A stretch of DNA of 64,000 nucleotides. Origin: Thermoplasmata archaeon. GTDB taxonomy: Archaea > Thermoplasmatota > Thermoplasmata > Methanomassiliicoccales > Methanomethylophilaceae. The translations under genes and the position numbers were made by a program. The stretch's first letter is position 1, and each line of letters begins with the position of its first letter. A model generated the notes under the pieces. That model searched no databases and was not told the DNA's origin. It was given only the letters and a program-made list of their open reading frames with translations. The stretch spans positions 1 through 64,000 of the forward strand of contig SUSV01000004.1 in assembly GCA_015063245.1 (NCBI GenBank). The letters run 5' to 3'. Below are positions 43,982 to 52,211 of this stretch, in pieces.

Positions 43982-44656
43982 TCAGTTCGAGACCGTTACG
44001 GATTCCTTTCCCAGCTGTACCTTGGGCTCCTTGACTTCGACCATGACCAGCTTTCCGTTGACGAACGTGAACTTCTTGCTGACCTTAGGCTTCTCAAGGG
44101 GCTTGACCTGAACATTGTCGGTATTGAATTCGCCTGATCTCATATCGACCTTGGGAGGATCTGCCCTAGACGATGTGCACGAACGGCTCATGGACTCCAC
44201 GGATGAGGTCCTGCCGCTGACCATGCGCTCGTTCATCCTGGATACGAAATCGGTGAGAGGCTTCTGCTCCACGACCCTTCCTTTGTCGTAGGTGCCCACG
44301 TGCGTCCTGATGTCGCACTCGAAACCGCGCTCGATGTTGGAGAAGAGGTCCCTCGGGTTGGAGGACTTCGCTGTGGCCTTGCCCTGGACCTTCGCGGTCT
44401 CGGGCTGCTTCCAGCTGGATCCGACGAATACTCCGGACTTAGCCTGCACGAAGACTGGTTCTCCGTCGTTGAACATCGCCCTGTCGGGCATCTTAGCGAT
44501 ATAGATGCTTCCCTCGTCGTCGATGTTGTACTTCTCGTATCCGGAATCTAGCTCGGGCTGACCCTTCGAATAACTGACTGAGCCTTTCGGCATTACTGCT
44601 GTCCCTTTCAATGTGTTACCATTGAAACGGGAGTTGAATCTGAGTTCATCTCCCAT
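43982..44656 (-). CDS. Hypothetical protein with GYExY repeat-family N-terminus
   Basis: The 224-residue protein has a basic, serine-rich C-terminal half and an N-terminal module (MGDELRFN ... SGYEKYNIDDEGSIYIAKMPD) that is shared with the 66-residue protein at 48390-48590 (MGNNLRSN ... RGYERYYVADHGEIFISRSSD). The shared MG..LR.N beginning argues for the ATG at 44656, though an ATG at 44671 is closer to the TATA-based leaderless position. No known domain. The GTTACTTACT motif lies at 44759-44768 on the same strand, about 100 nt upstream. Confidence 0.68.
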   Translation of the reverse strand: MGDELRFNSRFNGNTLKGTAVMPKGSVSYSKGQPELDSGYEKYNIDDEGSIYIAKMPDRAMFNDGEPVFVQAKSGVFVGSSWKQPETAKVQGKATAKSSNPRDLFSNIERGFECDIRTHVGTYDKGRVVEQKPLTDFVSRMNERMVSGRTSSVESMSRSCTSSRADPPKVDMRSGEFNTDNVQVKPLEKPKVSKKFTFVNGKLVMVEVKEPKVQLGKESVTVSN

Positions 44657-44758
44657 GTCTATCCCATCCAAAATTACGTAAGAAGTCTTAGAATAAAAGA
44701 GTGCGCATACTATAAATTATTGTGATTAAGTTATTAGCTAAACTTATAGACCTTATTT

Positions 44759-44768
44759 AGTAAGTAAC
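44759..44768 (-). repeat. GTTACTTACT motif copy
   Basis: Exact GTTACTTACT on the minus strand, extended to GGTTACTTACTAA. Other exact copies are at 36940-36949, 48186-48195 and 48373-48382. Confidence 0.5.
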
Positions 44769-44931
44769 CGATTTTTCGACCTCGAAGCTTAATATACGTC
44801 CTCCCGCTCGATGCTCCTTGGATGCATTCGGATATAACACACGACACGTGACGGTATCCGAATGGATGGAATGGATTGCAGAAACCGATTCGGCACCGCC
44901 CAACGAGGCGAATAGAAGAAGGGATAAGAGC

Positions 44932-45108
44932 ATGAAATGGAACAAGACATCCAAAGAGAGCTACATGATCAACGACGGCCACGGACGTTCGATTTCCGTG
45001 TCGATGGTCGAAGGAGGATGGCAGCTCTCATCGAAGGACTTCGGACTCAACAGGAGATTCGACAAGCTCAACGATGCGAAGCAGTGGGCGGAACTTATGA
45101 TGTTCTGA
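44932..45108 (+). CDS. Small hypothetical protein
   Basis: The 58-residue protein (starting MKWNKTSKES) is probably a small beta-hairpin plus helix domain. The ATG at 44932 has an AGAAGGGA ribosome site 7 nt upstream. The frame stays open back to a TTG at 44818, which lies about 25 nt from a TATA-like TTAATATACG, so a longer 96-residue form cannot be excluded. It is one of a set of small unrecognised genes in this AT-rich stretch. Confidence 0.55.
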   Translation: MKWNKTSKESYMINDGHGRSISVSMVEGGWQLSSKDFGLNRRFDKLNDAKQWAELMMF

Positions 45109-45133
45109 CCTTTGCTCCTTTGGTAAGAATGAT

Positions 45134-45159
45134 CGAGGGCGGGACCGACCCCGCCCTCG
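45134..45159. terminator. Strong bidirectional terminator
   Basis: A perfect 10-bp stem CGAGGGCGGG / CCCGCCCTCG with a 6-nt loop lies between the convergent ends at 45108 and 45170. Confidence 0.75.
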
Positions 45160-45169
45160 TAAATCGTTT

Positions 45170-45895
45170 TCAGAATTTGGGTTTTCTTCCGCAGACCGCG
45201 ATCGTGATTCCGACGAGGATCGTCACGATAGTGCACAACACCACATATCTATACGGGGAGTCTGTGAACTCCTTCAGAGTGATCGATGCTTTGATGTCAA
45301 CGAACAAACTGTAGTCATCATCATACGGGGTTATTCCGTAATACGGGATGTCCTTATCGTAGTTCAGAGTGGCGATGGATCCGACCGGATATGTGTTGGT
45401 GGAATAGTCAAGGGATTTATCATACGTCCTGAGAATGAATGCACCGGAATCCCTTCCTTCAAAAGTTTTGGCCGAGGACGCCTTCACCTTGACTGCGGTC
45501 CCATCTTCGACAGCGATCTTGTACTCGCCATAACTTTCGAGAACAGAAGTGAATGAAGGATGGTTGAACTCATCATCATATTGGAAATGCCCCACATAAT
45601 AGATTGCATACGTAGTTCCCTCGTTGATATGCTTTAGTGGCCTACCCGGTGTGGACAGATGATCGGGATCGTCGATGTAAGCTCTCATGGAATCATCGTG
45701 ACCTTTCTCATAGATGTAGACATACGGGTAAGTGATATCGAAGGTCTGGCTGGCAGTCGCTTCGGCATAGTAGAGGGTATAGTCCGACATACGCATCTTC
45801 ACGGTCTCGGTGCTGTTCGCATCAGCTTCCGTAGTCGGGATAGCTGCGAAACACATAAGCATGATAGCAAGAATCGCAAATGCTACTTTCTTCAT
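45170..45895 (-). CDS. Secreted or membrane-anchored protein of the ABC operon
   Basis: The 241-residue protein has a cleavable-looking signal (MKKVAFAILAIMLMCFAA, cut after about residue 24), a beta-rich extracytoplasmic domain rich in tyrosine and aspartate, and a C-terminal helix (about 212-234) followed by RKPKF. It overlaps the permease stop by one base (TGATG) and has a GGAGGG ribosome site, so it belongs to the ABC operon. It could be an anchored partner of the exporter; no family recognised. Confidence 0.7.
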   Translation of the reverse strand: MKKVAFAILAIMLMCFAAIPTTEADANSTETVKMRMSDYTLYYAEATASQTFDITYPYVYIYEKGHDDSMRAYIDDPDHLSTPGRPLKHINEGTTYAIYYVGHFQYDDEFNHPSFTSVLESYGEYKIAVEDGTAVKVKASSAKTFEGRDSGAFILRTYDKSLDYSTNTYPVGSIATLNYDKDIPYYGITPYDDDYSLFVDIKASITLKEFTDSPYRYVVLCTIVTILVGITIAVCGRKPKF

Positions 45896-46845
45896 CACAT
45901 CTCCCTCCTGCTGACTGCGAATATTCCGATACCGAGGAAGACCAAGGTCCAAACGATCGAGATCACAGTGACTGCGACCAGATTCAATTCAGTAATATCT
46001 ATGATGGGGACGAATGCATTGATGAATCCGACGACCGAACCTGTTGCGTTGCTTCCCAACGATATCGAAACCATATCGGGAAGAAGATTGGGCATGAACA
46101 TCAGCATATCCATATCGACCTTCTCCGACATAGCGAGATAGAGCTCGATTGATGGTAGAATGAACCCCATGATGATGAATGCCAATATGGTGGTACCCCT
46201 CTTGATGAAACATCCGATAGCGAATGCGAAGGAAGTGAAGACCATAAGAGCCAGCACCATCAGAATAAATGCCAATCCCAGCGACTCCTCATCGTATTGG
46301 GTATAATCGGTCATGGAACCAGCCATGGCCATTCCGAATGCGAAGACGAACACTCCGACGGTGACAACTAGACCTGCGAGGTATTTCCCGATACAGAACG
46401 AGAACCTCGACATGGGCAATGCCATGTTCATGTATGCGCTGCGGTCCTTGAACTCCTTGGGCATGAGCGAGCTGAGGAGCGAACCAGTGAACAGGGCCAT
46501 GACCAGGGGCAGCAGGAACAGCATCAATCCCATCATTCCATTACCGCTCTTCTCGGTGAATGTTCCCATCGGGAAGATGTCCTTGATGTAGTAGTATATG
46601 ATGGGGATCATGATTGCCATCACGAGCAGCACGTAGATCGACTTGCGCTTAGAATAAAGTGCCATCTGGGTCTTGAACATGCAGACCGTCTGGTTGAATG
46701 AGGATTTGATGCTGTATCTTACATCGCGGTGGGCCTCCTCGTCGTTCATGGTGGAGGTCTCCTCCCAGGTTCCCCTCGGACGGTTCTCCCCGGATTCCGC
46801 AGACTCTGCGACCTGCTCATCCTGATTCTTCTTGAGGAAGTTCAC
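45895..46845 (-). CDS. ABC transporter permease
   Basis: The 316-residue protein has a cytoplasmic, charged N-terminus (residues 1-65) and six membrane helices (about 77-95, 110-130, 155-180, 195-215, 222-245 and 282-305), the usual ABC-2 layout. I chose the GTG at 46845, which overlaps the ATPase stop (GTGA) and has a GGAGGGGG ribosome site. It forms an exporter with the ATPase upstream. Confidence 0.83.
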   Translation of the reverse strand: MNFLKKNQDEQVAESAESGENRPRGTWEETSTMNDEEAHRDVRYSIKSSFNQTVCMFKTQMALYSKRKSIYVLLVMAIMIPIIYYYIKDIFPMGTFTEKSGNGMMGLMLFLLPLVMALFTGSLLSSLMPKEFKDRSAYMNMALPMSRFSFCIGKYLAGLVVTVGVFVFAFGMAMAGSMTDYTQYDEESLGLAFILMVLALMVFTSFAFAIGCFIKRGTTILAFIIMGFILPSIELYLAMSEKVDMDMLMFMPNLLPDMVSISLGSNATGSVVGFINAFVPIIDITELNLVAVTVISIVWTLVFLGIGIFAVSRREM

Positions 46846-47792
46846 GATGCCCCCTCCCCTTCTGTGAGCTCCATGTAGAGCGATTCCAGGTTCTTTCCCT
46901 TCTCGTTCACGCTGAGGAGACCGAGACCGGAGTTGAACGCCATGGCGATGATGTCCGCCTGCTGCTCCTGCGTTCCGAGGAACTCGAGCCTTACAACATG
47001 ATCGCCCAATGTCTCGACATGCTTCACACCGCTGCATCCACCGAGATTGGTGACGAAATCGGATGTGAGGTCCTTCATCATCTTGACCTCGAGGGTGACC
47101 GCGTTGTCGGATTCGCTTCCGATCAGTTCGGATACATCGCCGGAAAGAACGGCCTTTCCGTCACGAATCATCGTGACGGACCCGCACAGTTCCGATACCT
47201 CGCTGAGGATGTGCGTGCTGATGAGCAGAGAACGGTCCTTCTTCTTGAGATTCTGCAGGATCTCCCTTACCTCGACCATTCCCCTGGGATCCAGTCCCGA
47301 AGTGGGCTCATCGAGGATGATGATGTCAGGATTGGGGAGCAAGGCCTGAGCGATGACGACCCTTTGCCTCATTCCCTTCGAGAATCCCTCGATCTTCTTG
47401 TATCTCCAGTCCCAAAGTTTCATCTCCTCGAGGACATCCCTGCTGCGGATGGAGATCTCCCTCCTGTCGAGACCGTAGATCCTTCCAACATGCTGGAGGA
47501 AATCAGCGGGTGTGAAATCAGGATAAGGGTTGGGGGTCTCGATGACGCATCCGACATGCTCGAGAGCATGGCGGTGGTCCTTGATGTCCATGCCTTGGAT
47601 CCTGATGGTACCCGAAGTCGGTATGAGAAGTCCGGTGATAGCCTTGAGAGTGGTGCTCTTTCCTGCACCGTTCGGGCCCAGGAGGCCCATGAACTCTCCT
47701 TTCTTAATATCGAAGCTTATGTCGGATACAGCGGTGAAGTTGCCGTACTTCTTGACAAGGTTCGACAGCTCGATGGCGCTTTCGCCTGTCAT
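46842..47792 (-). CDS. ABC transporter ATP-binding protein
   Basis: The 316-residue protein has Walker A GPNGAGKSTT near residue 39, the Q-loop region, the ABC signature-like SKGMRQRVVIAQ, Walker B IIILDEPTSGLDP and the switch H in STHILSEV. The extra C-terminal 80 residues are usual for ABC-2 exporter ATPases of the antibiotic and NatA type. A TATA box (47812-47822) is 25 nt upstream. First gene of a three-gene exporter operon; the cargo is unknown. Confidence 0.92.
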   Translation of the reverse strand: MTGESAIELSNLVKKYGNFTAVSDISFDIKKGEFMGLLGPNGAGKSTTLKAITGLLIPTSGTIRIQGMDIKDHRHALEHVGCVIETPNPYPDFTPADFLQHVGRIYGLDRREISIRSRDVLEEMKLWDWRYKKIEGFSKGMRQRVVIAQALLPNPDIIILDEPTSGLDPRGMVEVREILQNLKKKDRSLLISTHILSEVSELCGSVTMIRDGKAVLSGDVSELIGSESDNAVTLEVKMMKDLTSDFVTNLGGCSGVKHVETLGDHVVRLEFLGTQEQQADIIAMAFNSGLGLLSVNEKGKNLESLYMELTEGEGAS

Positions 47793-48008
47793 GATGTTCT
47801 GTATTAATCCTGATTATTAATACTATCAATTCGACTAATAACGGTTTTTGGGACATGTTTACACTGAAAAAATGTACGTAATTCTCAAACAGCAATGATA
47901 AGAAATTCGAACCTTTCGCCCTATGTTAATAGCACCCGGATAAGAGTAAATCAAGTAAAGTGACCAACTTAACTCCTTTATAAATAGATATAAAGAGATT
48001 GTTTTTCC

Positions 48009-48125
48009 ATGGGATGCATCTGTACTTATTGCGGTACAGAAAACGATAGTGAGCTCAATCCGTTCTCTCGCTGTTGGTGCTGCGGTCAGCCCCTGGCGAT
48101 GAGGTTCGAGCCTGTCGCTTTCTGA
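48009..48125 (+). CDS. 38-residue zinc-ribbon protein
   Basis: A short reading frame encodes MGCICTYCGTENDSE, then a second cysteine group CWCCGQ, and ends in PVAF. The two CxxC-like knuckles make a treble-clef or zinc-ribbon mini-protein. A good TATA box TTTATAAATAG (47975-47985) is centred 29 nt before the ATG, as in leaderless genes here, which supports a real gene. Confidence 0.6.
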   Translation: MGCICTYCGTENDSELNPFSRCWCCGQPLAMRFEPVAF

Positions 48126-48185
48126 TTAAACTCCAAACCCCCGGATTGCTCGTTCATGGGATCTGGGGGATAAACCCGTTCAAGC

Positions 48186-48195
48186 GTTACTTACT
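48186..48195 (+). repeat. GTTACTTACT motif copy
   Basis: Exact 10-bp copy in the 264-nt spacer between the zinc-ribbon mini-gene and the gene at 48390. The rest of that spacer is AT-rich and shows no gene. Confidence 0.5.
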
Positions 48196-48372
48196 CTTTT
48201 GATAAGCATCTTGAAATTGATGCGACCCATTGTCCTCTCATAAGTATTCTGCAATTAATTTATCTGGAAACTTAATTTATTGTGTATTTTTATAAAATAT
48301 TTCAAATCGTATCTAGATTTCTGCTGTAGGAATTCTATTATTCAGGTCCAGAACAATATCTTTATCATTGAA

Positions 48373-48382
48373 GTTACTTACT
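48373..48382 (+). repeat. GTTACTTACT motif copy next to a start codon
   Basis: Exact copy ending 7 nt before the ATG at 48390, between a TATA-like TCTTTATCA (48358-48366) and the start, a position where a bound protein would block transcription. Confidence 0.5.
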
Positions 48383-48389
48383 CATTACG

Positions 48390-48590
48390 ATGGGAAACAA
48401 CTTGCGCTCTAACCAGGACGGAATCCACTACCAGGATATCAACGGAAAGATGAGGACCACCTCCATATCCAGCAGCAGCCTTAACAGTCACGACATCAAA
48501 GACAGGGGATACGAAAGGTACTACGTCGCCGATCACGGCGAGATCTTCATCTCCAGATCCTCCGACAACATCAGCTTCATCGATGTCTGA
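48390..48590 (+). CDS. 66-residue protein of the GYExY family
   Basis: The protein shares its start (MGNNLRSN) and a central module (GYERYYVADHGEIFISRSSD) with the N-terminus of the protein at 43982-44656. The aligned positions GYE-K/R-Y, D, G, I, F/Y, I are conserved. No known domain. It is followed after about 15 nt by a nitrilase-type gene and probably shares its mRNA. Confidence 0.68.
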   Translation: MGNNLRSNQDGIHYQDINGKMRTTSISSSSLNSHDIKDRGYERYYVADHGEIFISRSSDNISFIDV

Positions 48591-48605
48591 TCCTCAGTGA
48601 GAATC

Positions 48606-49400
48606 ATGAAGGGGATACGCCTTACCATAGCACAGATGAGATCAGTCGCCGGGAGTCCCGACGAGAACCTCGCTGCGATTGAAAGGATAGTACGCGGACA
48701 TCCGGATTCGGATATCGTCTGCTTCCCCGAGATGTGTCTCTCAGGCTATTCCTCGAAGGACCCTCTCAGGTTCGGACTGGACCCCGGCGATGCTCATATC
48801 CTCAGGATACATGAACTCTCAAAGGAGCTCGATGTCGCCATTGTTTTCGGATACATCGAACGCCAGGGCGACGACCTGTTCCTCAGACAGGAGATAGCAG
48901 ACTCCGCTGATGACGTCAAATTCTACCGCAAATCCCATCTAGGCCTTGCAGAGAGCAGGATCTTCTCACAAGGTTCTGACCTCCCAGTTTTCGATGTGAA
49001 GGGATGCAAGGTCGCTATCCAGCTATGCACGGAATCCCATATCCCCGACATCACCTCGACCTATAGGGGACAAGGCGCAGAGCTGGTCCTGATGCCTTTC
49101 GCCAACGGCATATCCGGTGAGAAGAGGAGATCCGTATGGAACAGCTATCTGCCTGCAAGAGCGTGCGACAACGGCATCTATGTCGCAGGATGCAGCGCAG
49201 TCGGAGACAATGGGGAAGGTTCGGTATTCGGCGGAGGGCTTATCGTCCTCGACCCCAAAGGGATGGTCATGGAACAATACTACGGGACCGATGAGCATGC
49301 GATTACCGTCGATATAGGGGGCAGACTGCCTCGCGACGGTCCGGAGACCATGAGCAACATCTCGTATTACGACAGAAGGAGACCGGAACTGTATCGGTGA
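48606..49400 (+). CDS. Carbon-nitrogen hydrolase (nitrilase superfamily)
   Basis: The 264-residue enzyme has the Glu-Lys-Cys triad of the superfamily: glutamate in VCFPEMCLSGY near residue 41, lysine in KFYRKSHL near 109, and cysteine in VAIQLCTESH near 141. These enzymes split amides or nitriles; the branch (amidase, carbamoylase or glutaminase-like) is not clear. The ATG at 48606 is preferred over a GTG at 48597. It is convergent with the gene at 49404, 3 nt away. Confidence 0.85.
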   Translation: MKGIRLTIAQMRSVAGSPDENLAAIERIVRGHPDSDIVCFPEMCLSGYSSKDPLRFGLDPGDAHILRIHELSKELDVAIVFGYIERQGDDLFLRQEIADSADDVKFYRKSHLGLAESRIFSQGSDLPVFDVKGCKVAIQLCTESHIPDITSTYRGQGAELVLMPFANGISGEKRRSVWNSYLPARACDNGIYVAGCSAVGDNGEGSVFGGGLIVLDPKGMVMEQYYGTDEHAITVDIGGRLPRDGPETMSNISYYDRRRPELYR

Positions 49401-49403
49401 GAC

Positions 49404-49760
49404 TCAGGCCTTCTCGGCATTGTTGTTCACAAGGTCGTCGACGAAGGTCTTCAGCTCCTTGAACCTTTCGACATGGATATAGTAGATGTGATCGGGGCCC
49501 TCGACCCTGGAGTTCACGAGTCCTGCCTTCAGAAGGGATCTGAGCGCCGCGTTGGTCCTCTGGGAATCGAGACCGTACAGCCCGTCCGGGAATGGCGAGC
49601 GGGCCTCCTTCTTCATGAGCCCCTTCAGGATGACGAGAGAATCCTCATCGTCGAGAACATGGATGACATCGTAGAGCGGATTTGATGAGATGGGCATCAG
49701 AATCGATCCGCCGCATCCGCAGACATGCTTGCTCATCTTCACCTTGGGTTGCTCTTCCAT
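49404..49760 (-). CDS. Winged-helix regulator with N-terminal cysteines
   Basis: The 118-residue protein has a short CGCGGS element near residue 14, then a winged-helix fold (residues 30-115: LVILKGLMKKEARS, TNAALRSLLKAGLVNSRVE, IYYIHVERF), similar to ArsR-type regulators. The nearby stretch KHVCGCGG might bind a metal. The start at 49760 is an ATG; the longer frame upstream is not credible. Likely a small metal- or redox-responsive repressor, target unknown. Confidence 0.72.
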   Translation of the reverse strand: MEEQPKVKMSKHVCGCGGSILMPISSNPLYDVIHVLDDEDSLVILKGLMKKEARSPFPDGLYGLDSQRTNAALRSLLKAGLVNSRVEGPDHIYYIHVERFKELKTFVDDLVNNNAEKA

Positions 49761-49809
49761 GGTATCGGGATTGATTGAACGTAGATAAGTAATATCGCAT
49801 CGGAAAGAT

Positions 49810-49829
49810 GGGCGGGTGTGCGCCCGCCC
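49810..49829 (-). terminator. Terminator of the second methyltransferase gene
   Basis: GGGCGGG / CCCGCCC stem with a TGTGCG loop, 7 nt past the stop at 49837 on the minus strand. Confidence 0.6.
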
Positions 49830-49836
49830 TTGATTA

Positions 49837-50865
49837 TCAGCCCTTGATGGCCTTGACCAATGCACGGATGTTCTCATCGGGCGTTCCGATGGGCACTCCG
49901 CATCCGGCCGAGATGACGTTGAATCCGGCATCCCTGCTGCGCCTTGCGGCCGCAGCTACATCCTCAGGGGTTCCTTTGAACAGCGGGAAGGCGCAGCCGA
50001 CGTTACCGACCATAGCACCTCTGTGCTGCGAGATCTCTATGGCCTTCTCCGAAGGGACCTTCTCCTCCACGGATATTCCTGTCACGCCTGTGTCGAGCAT
50101 ATACGGGATGATCGGTGCGGAGTCCCCGCAGATGTGCAGGATCGAATACGCATCCAATCCGTCGAAGCACTTCTTGACGAACTGCCCGGTTATGTCCCAG
50201 AAGTCATCCGGGGACATCATGTCTGTCGATCCGGAAGGCTCTGACATCTGTACGAGATCCGCCCCTGCCTCGACAAGCGCCTCACCGAAGGCCTTGCAGT
50301 ACGGAGCGACGGAACTGATCCACTTCTTCGCCTGCTCTCTGTCCGTCCAGACAGAGAACAGCAGGTTCTCGGTATTCACCAGATGGCCCGTCAGGGTCAT
50401 GGGTCCGGTGTTGCCTCCGATGATGATGTAGTCCTCCCCGTGCGTCTTCTTCATGATGGTCATGGCATCGATAGCGGTCTTGACCCTGCCAGTGTTCAGG
50501 AACGTCTCGATGTCCGGCATTTTGCTGGGGTCGTCATACACTTCGTTTTCCGGATCGTATAGATAGGGATGGCCTTTGAGCATCGGGGACCTGTTGGCGG
50601 AGCCCATATCCATCGGGCATCCTAAGGCCTCGGCCTCCTCCGTGAGGCAGAATCCAGCCCTCACGGATTCCAATCCGAAATAATCTGCCTGTGCGCAGGC
50701 AAGCGTCGCCATCTTCTGGGGATCAGAGTGCGCCTCCGGCCATGAAGAGCCGCACGCCTGCATCATCCCGATGGTGTCGCATGTCGTGAAGACAGCTACA
50801 GGAGGCCTGTCGAGGCTCTCCTGATTGAGGGCCGCTATGACCCTCTCCCTGCAAGACATTGTCAT
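49837..50865 (-). CDS. MtaA/MtbA-type methylcobamide:CoM methyltransferase (second copy)
   Basis: The 342-residue protein has the uroporphyrinogen decarboxylase/MtaA fold: RPPVAVF near residue 20, the zinc site in LHICGDSAPI near 240 and SAGCGVPIGT near 320. It is clearly diverged from the copy at 39843-40895, so the two probably serve different corrinoid proteins. It has the strongest ribosome site in the window (AAAGGAGG, 7 nt before the ATG) and a 65-nt leader with two hairpins. Confidence 0.83.
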   Translation of the reverse strand: MTMSCRERVIAALNQESLDRPPVAVFTTCDTIGMMQACGSSWPEAHSDPQKMATLACAQADYFGLESVRAGFCLTEEAEALGCPMDMGSANRSPMLKGHPYLYDPENEVYDDPSKMPDIETFLNTGRVKTAIDAMTIMKKTHGEDYIIIGGNTGPMTLTGHLVNTENLLFSVWTDREQAKKWISSVAPYCKAFGEALVEAGADLVQMSEPSGSTDMMSPDDFWDITGQFVKKCFDGLDAYSILHICGDSAPIIPYMLDTGVTGISVEEKVPSEKAIEISQHRGAMVGNVGCAFPLFKGTPEDVAAAARRSRDAGFNVISAGCGVPIGTPDENIRALVKAIKG

Positions 50866-50882
50866 TTGTTTTCCTCCTTTCC

Positions 50883-50929
50883 TTGCACGTATCTCCGTGC
50901 AATAGCGCCGCTGTGCTCCAGCGGCGCTA
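50883..50929 (-). promoter_or_regulatory. Tandem hairpins in the leader of the second MtaA/MtbA-type gene
   Basis: Two stems lie between a minus-strand TATA box (TTATTAATAAAC, 50951-50962) and the start codon: TAGCGCCGCT / AGCGGCGCTA (10 bp, 50903-50929) and TTGCACG / CGTGCAA (7 bp, 50883-50902). The first may also end the transcript of the gene at 51020, which runs in the same direction. Confidence 0.5.
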
Positions 50930-50997
50930 AAATAAGAAATCGGACTGAGTTTATTAATAACTTGAGTTTAAAAACGAAAAAGGATGAAGGTGTTTAA

Positions 50998-51017
50998 CAG
51001 GCTCCGGTCCGGGAGCC
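50998..51017 (-). terminator. Hairpin after the gene at 51020
   Basis: AGGCTCC / GGAGCCT pairs over 7 bp, directly after the stop on the minus strand and followed by TGTTAAACACC. It is a likely transcription end or 3' stabiliser. Confidence 0.45.
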
Positions 51018-51019
51018 TT

Positions 51020-52072
51020 TCATCTGAAGAAGATGGATTTCTGATCCTCGCTCAGGACGGAGCCGTAGCGTTCGGCGATGACATCCTCCAGCCTCTTGAG
51101 GACAGCGTTGTACTCGCCTTCCAGATCCCTCTCCTCCTCGTTGAGGGAATTGATGTACATCCTCTGGTTCTGGGGCTCGTCGGATGATGCGACGAAATCG
51201 ACGATGGCCCTGATCTTGGACTCGATGTCCTCCTTGCTGGTAACGTTTATCGACAGGATGAGATCGATGAGCTTGAGGTCCGTCTTGAGGAATGTGATGA
51301 CGTTCTCGCAGGCCTCGTCGTTGAAGTGTCCGTTGAGCTCCCTGTCTATGAACAGGTCGATCTTGCCGTCCTTCATGGAGCGGACGTTCTTCAGGGATAC
51401 CGCATCCTCTATGCTGATGATGAAATCGACCACTCCGTCGGCCGCTTCGTCTCCGGCAGGCTGTTCGGCCGGTGCAGGAATGGCATCCTCTGCGGGAGCA
51501 TCTTCGGAGACCTGATCCGCCGGTTCCTCTGCCGCCGCAGGCTCCATGGCCTCCTCGGGCGTATCGGCAACGACCGCATCAGAGGTTATCGGTGCGGGCT
51601 TCTCGGGGATGATGACGTTGGCAGGCTTCTCAGGGATCTTCACATTGGCGGGAACCTGAGGTTCCTCCACCTGCATCGGTTTGGGATACTCGGGGATGAC
51701 CGCCGGCGACTCCGCCTTCGGCTGGACGGCGATATCGGATTTGGGCTTCACCGCTACCGATGTAGTCATATGCTCCTTGCAGATGATGGGGCCGAAATCG
51801 TTCTCCCCCTTCCTGCAGGCATCGAGACAGTATTCATCCATGGATTCGAGCTTCGAGAGCCTGCTGCGGTAGGATTCGTACTCTATGGGCGTGGTCTCAG
51901 GGATCGGATTGTTCTCGGCCAGGGCCTCGACGAGGTCCAGGTCCTTGTTGATCCTGTTGATGATGTCGATGTACTCGCCGCGCTTCGACATGTCCGTGCG
52001 GACAAAAGCCGCGAAAATGACCAGTTCATTGAGCTTGCGATCCCTGATGGCTTCAAGCCTTGCATCCCACAT
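51020..52072 (-). CDS. Hypothetical protein with proline/alanine-rich linker
   Basis: The 350-residue protein has a helical N-terminal domain (residues 1-95, with cysteines in CLDACRKG), a long low-complexity linker of P, A, E, V and K (about 100-205, with repeated IPEKPA words), and a second helical domain (about 215-345). Such linkers join two folded domains that move independently. I do not recognise either. A TATA box 27 nt upstream (52094-52104) points to a leaderless mRNA. Confidence 0.7.
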   Translation of the reverse strand: MWDARLEAIRDRKLNELVIFAAFVRTDMSKRGEYIDIINRINKDLDLVEALAENNPIPETTPIEYESYRSRLSKLESMDEYCLDACRKGENDFGPIICKEHMTTSVAVKPKSDIAVQPKAESPAVIPEYPKPMQVEEPQVPANVKIPEKPANVIIPEKPAPITSDAVVADTPEEAMEPAAAEEPADQVSEDAPAEDAIPAPAEQPAGDEAADGVVDFIISIEDAVSLKNVRSMKDGKIDLFIDRELNGHFNDEACENVITFLKTDLKLIDLILSINVTSKEDIESKIRAIVDFVASSDEPQNQRMYINSLNEEERDLEGEYNAVLKRLEDVIAERYGSVLSEDQKSIFFR

Positions 52073-52174
52073 GATACATAAATGGTAATCGTGGTTTATA
52101 TATGTGCTCAAAAAATGGAAGATTTCCGAAGAAATCGGACGTTTTTGATAGAATGGAATGATCAGGGTAAGGAA

Positions 52175-52196
52175 GACCGTCCCTAAAGGGACGGTC
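52175..52196 (-). terminator. Terminator of tbp
   Basis: GACCGTCCC / GGGACGGTC forms a perfect 9-bp stem with a TAAA loop, 16 nt past the tbp stop. Confidence 0.65.
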
Positions 52197-52211
52197 AGGA
52201 ATTCAAAGGTT

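Noticed and set aside
50984..51187. Small plus-strand frame
   Set aside because: It is antisense to the 3' end of the gene at 51020 and spans its hairpin.
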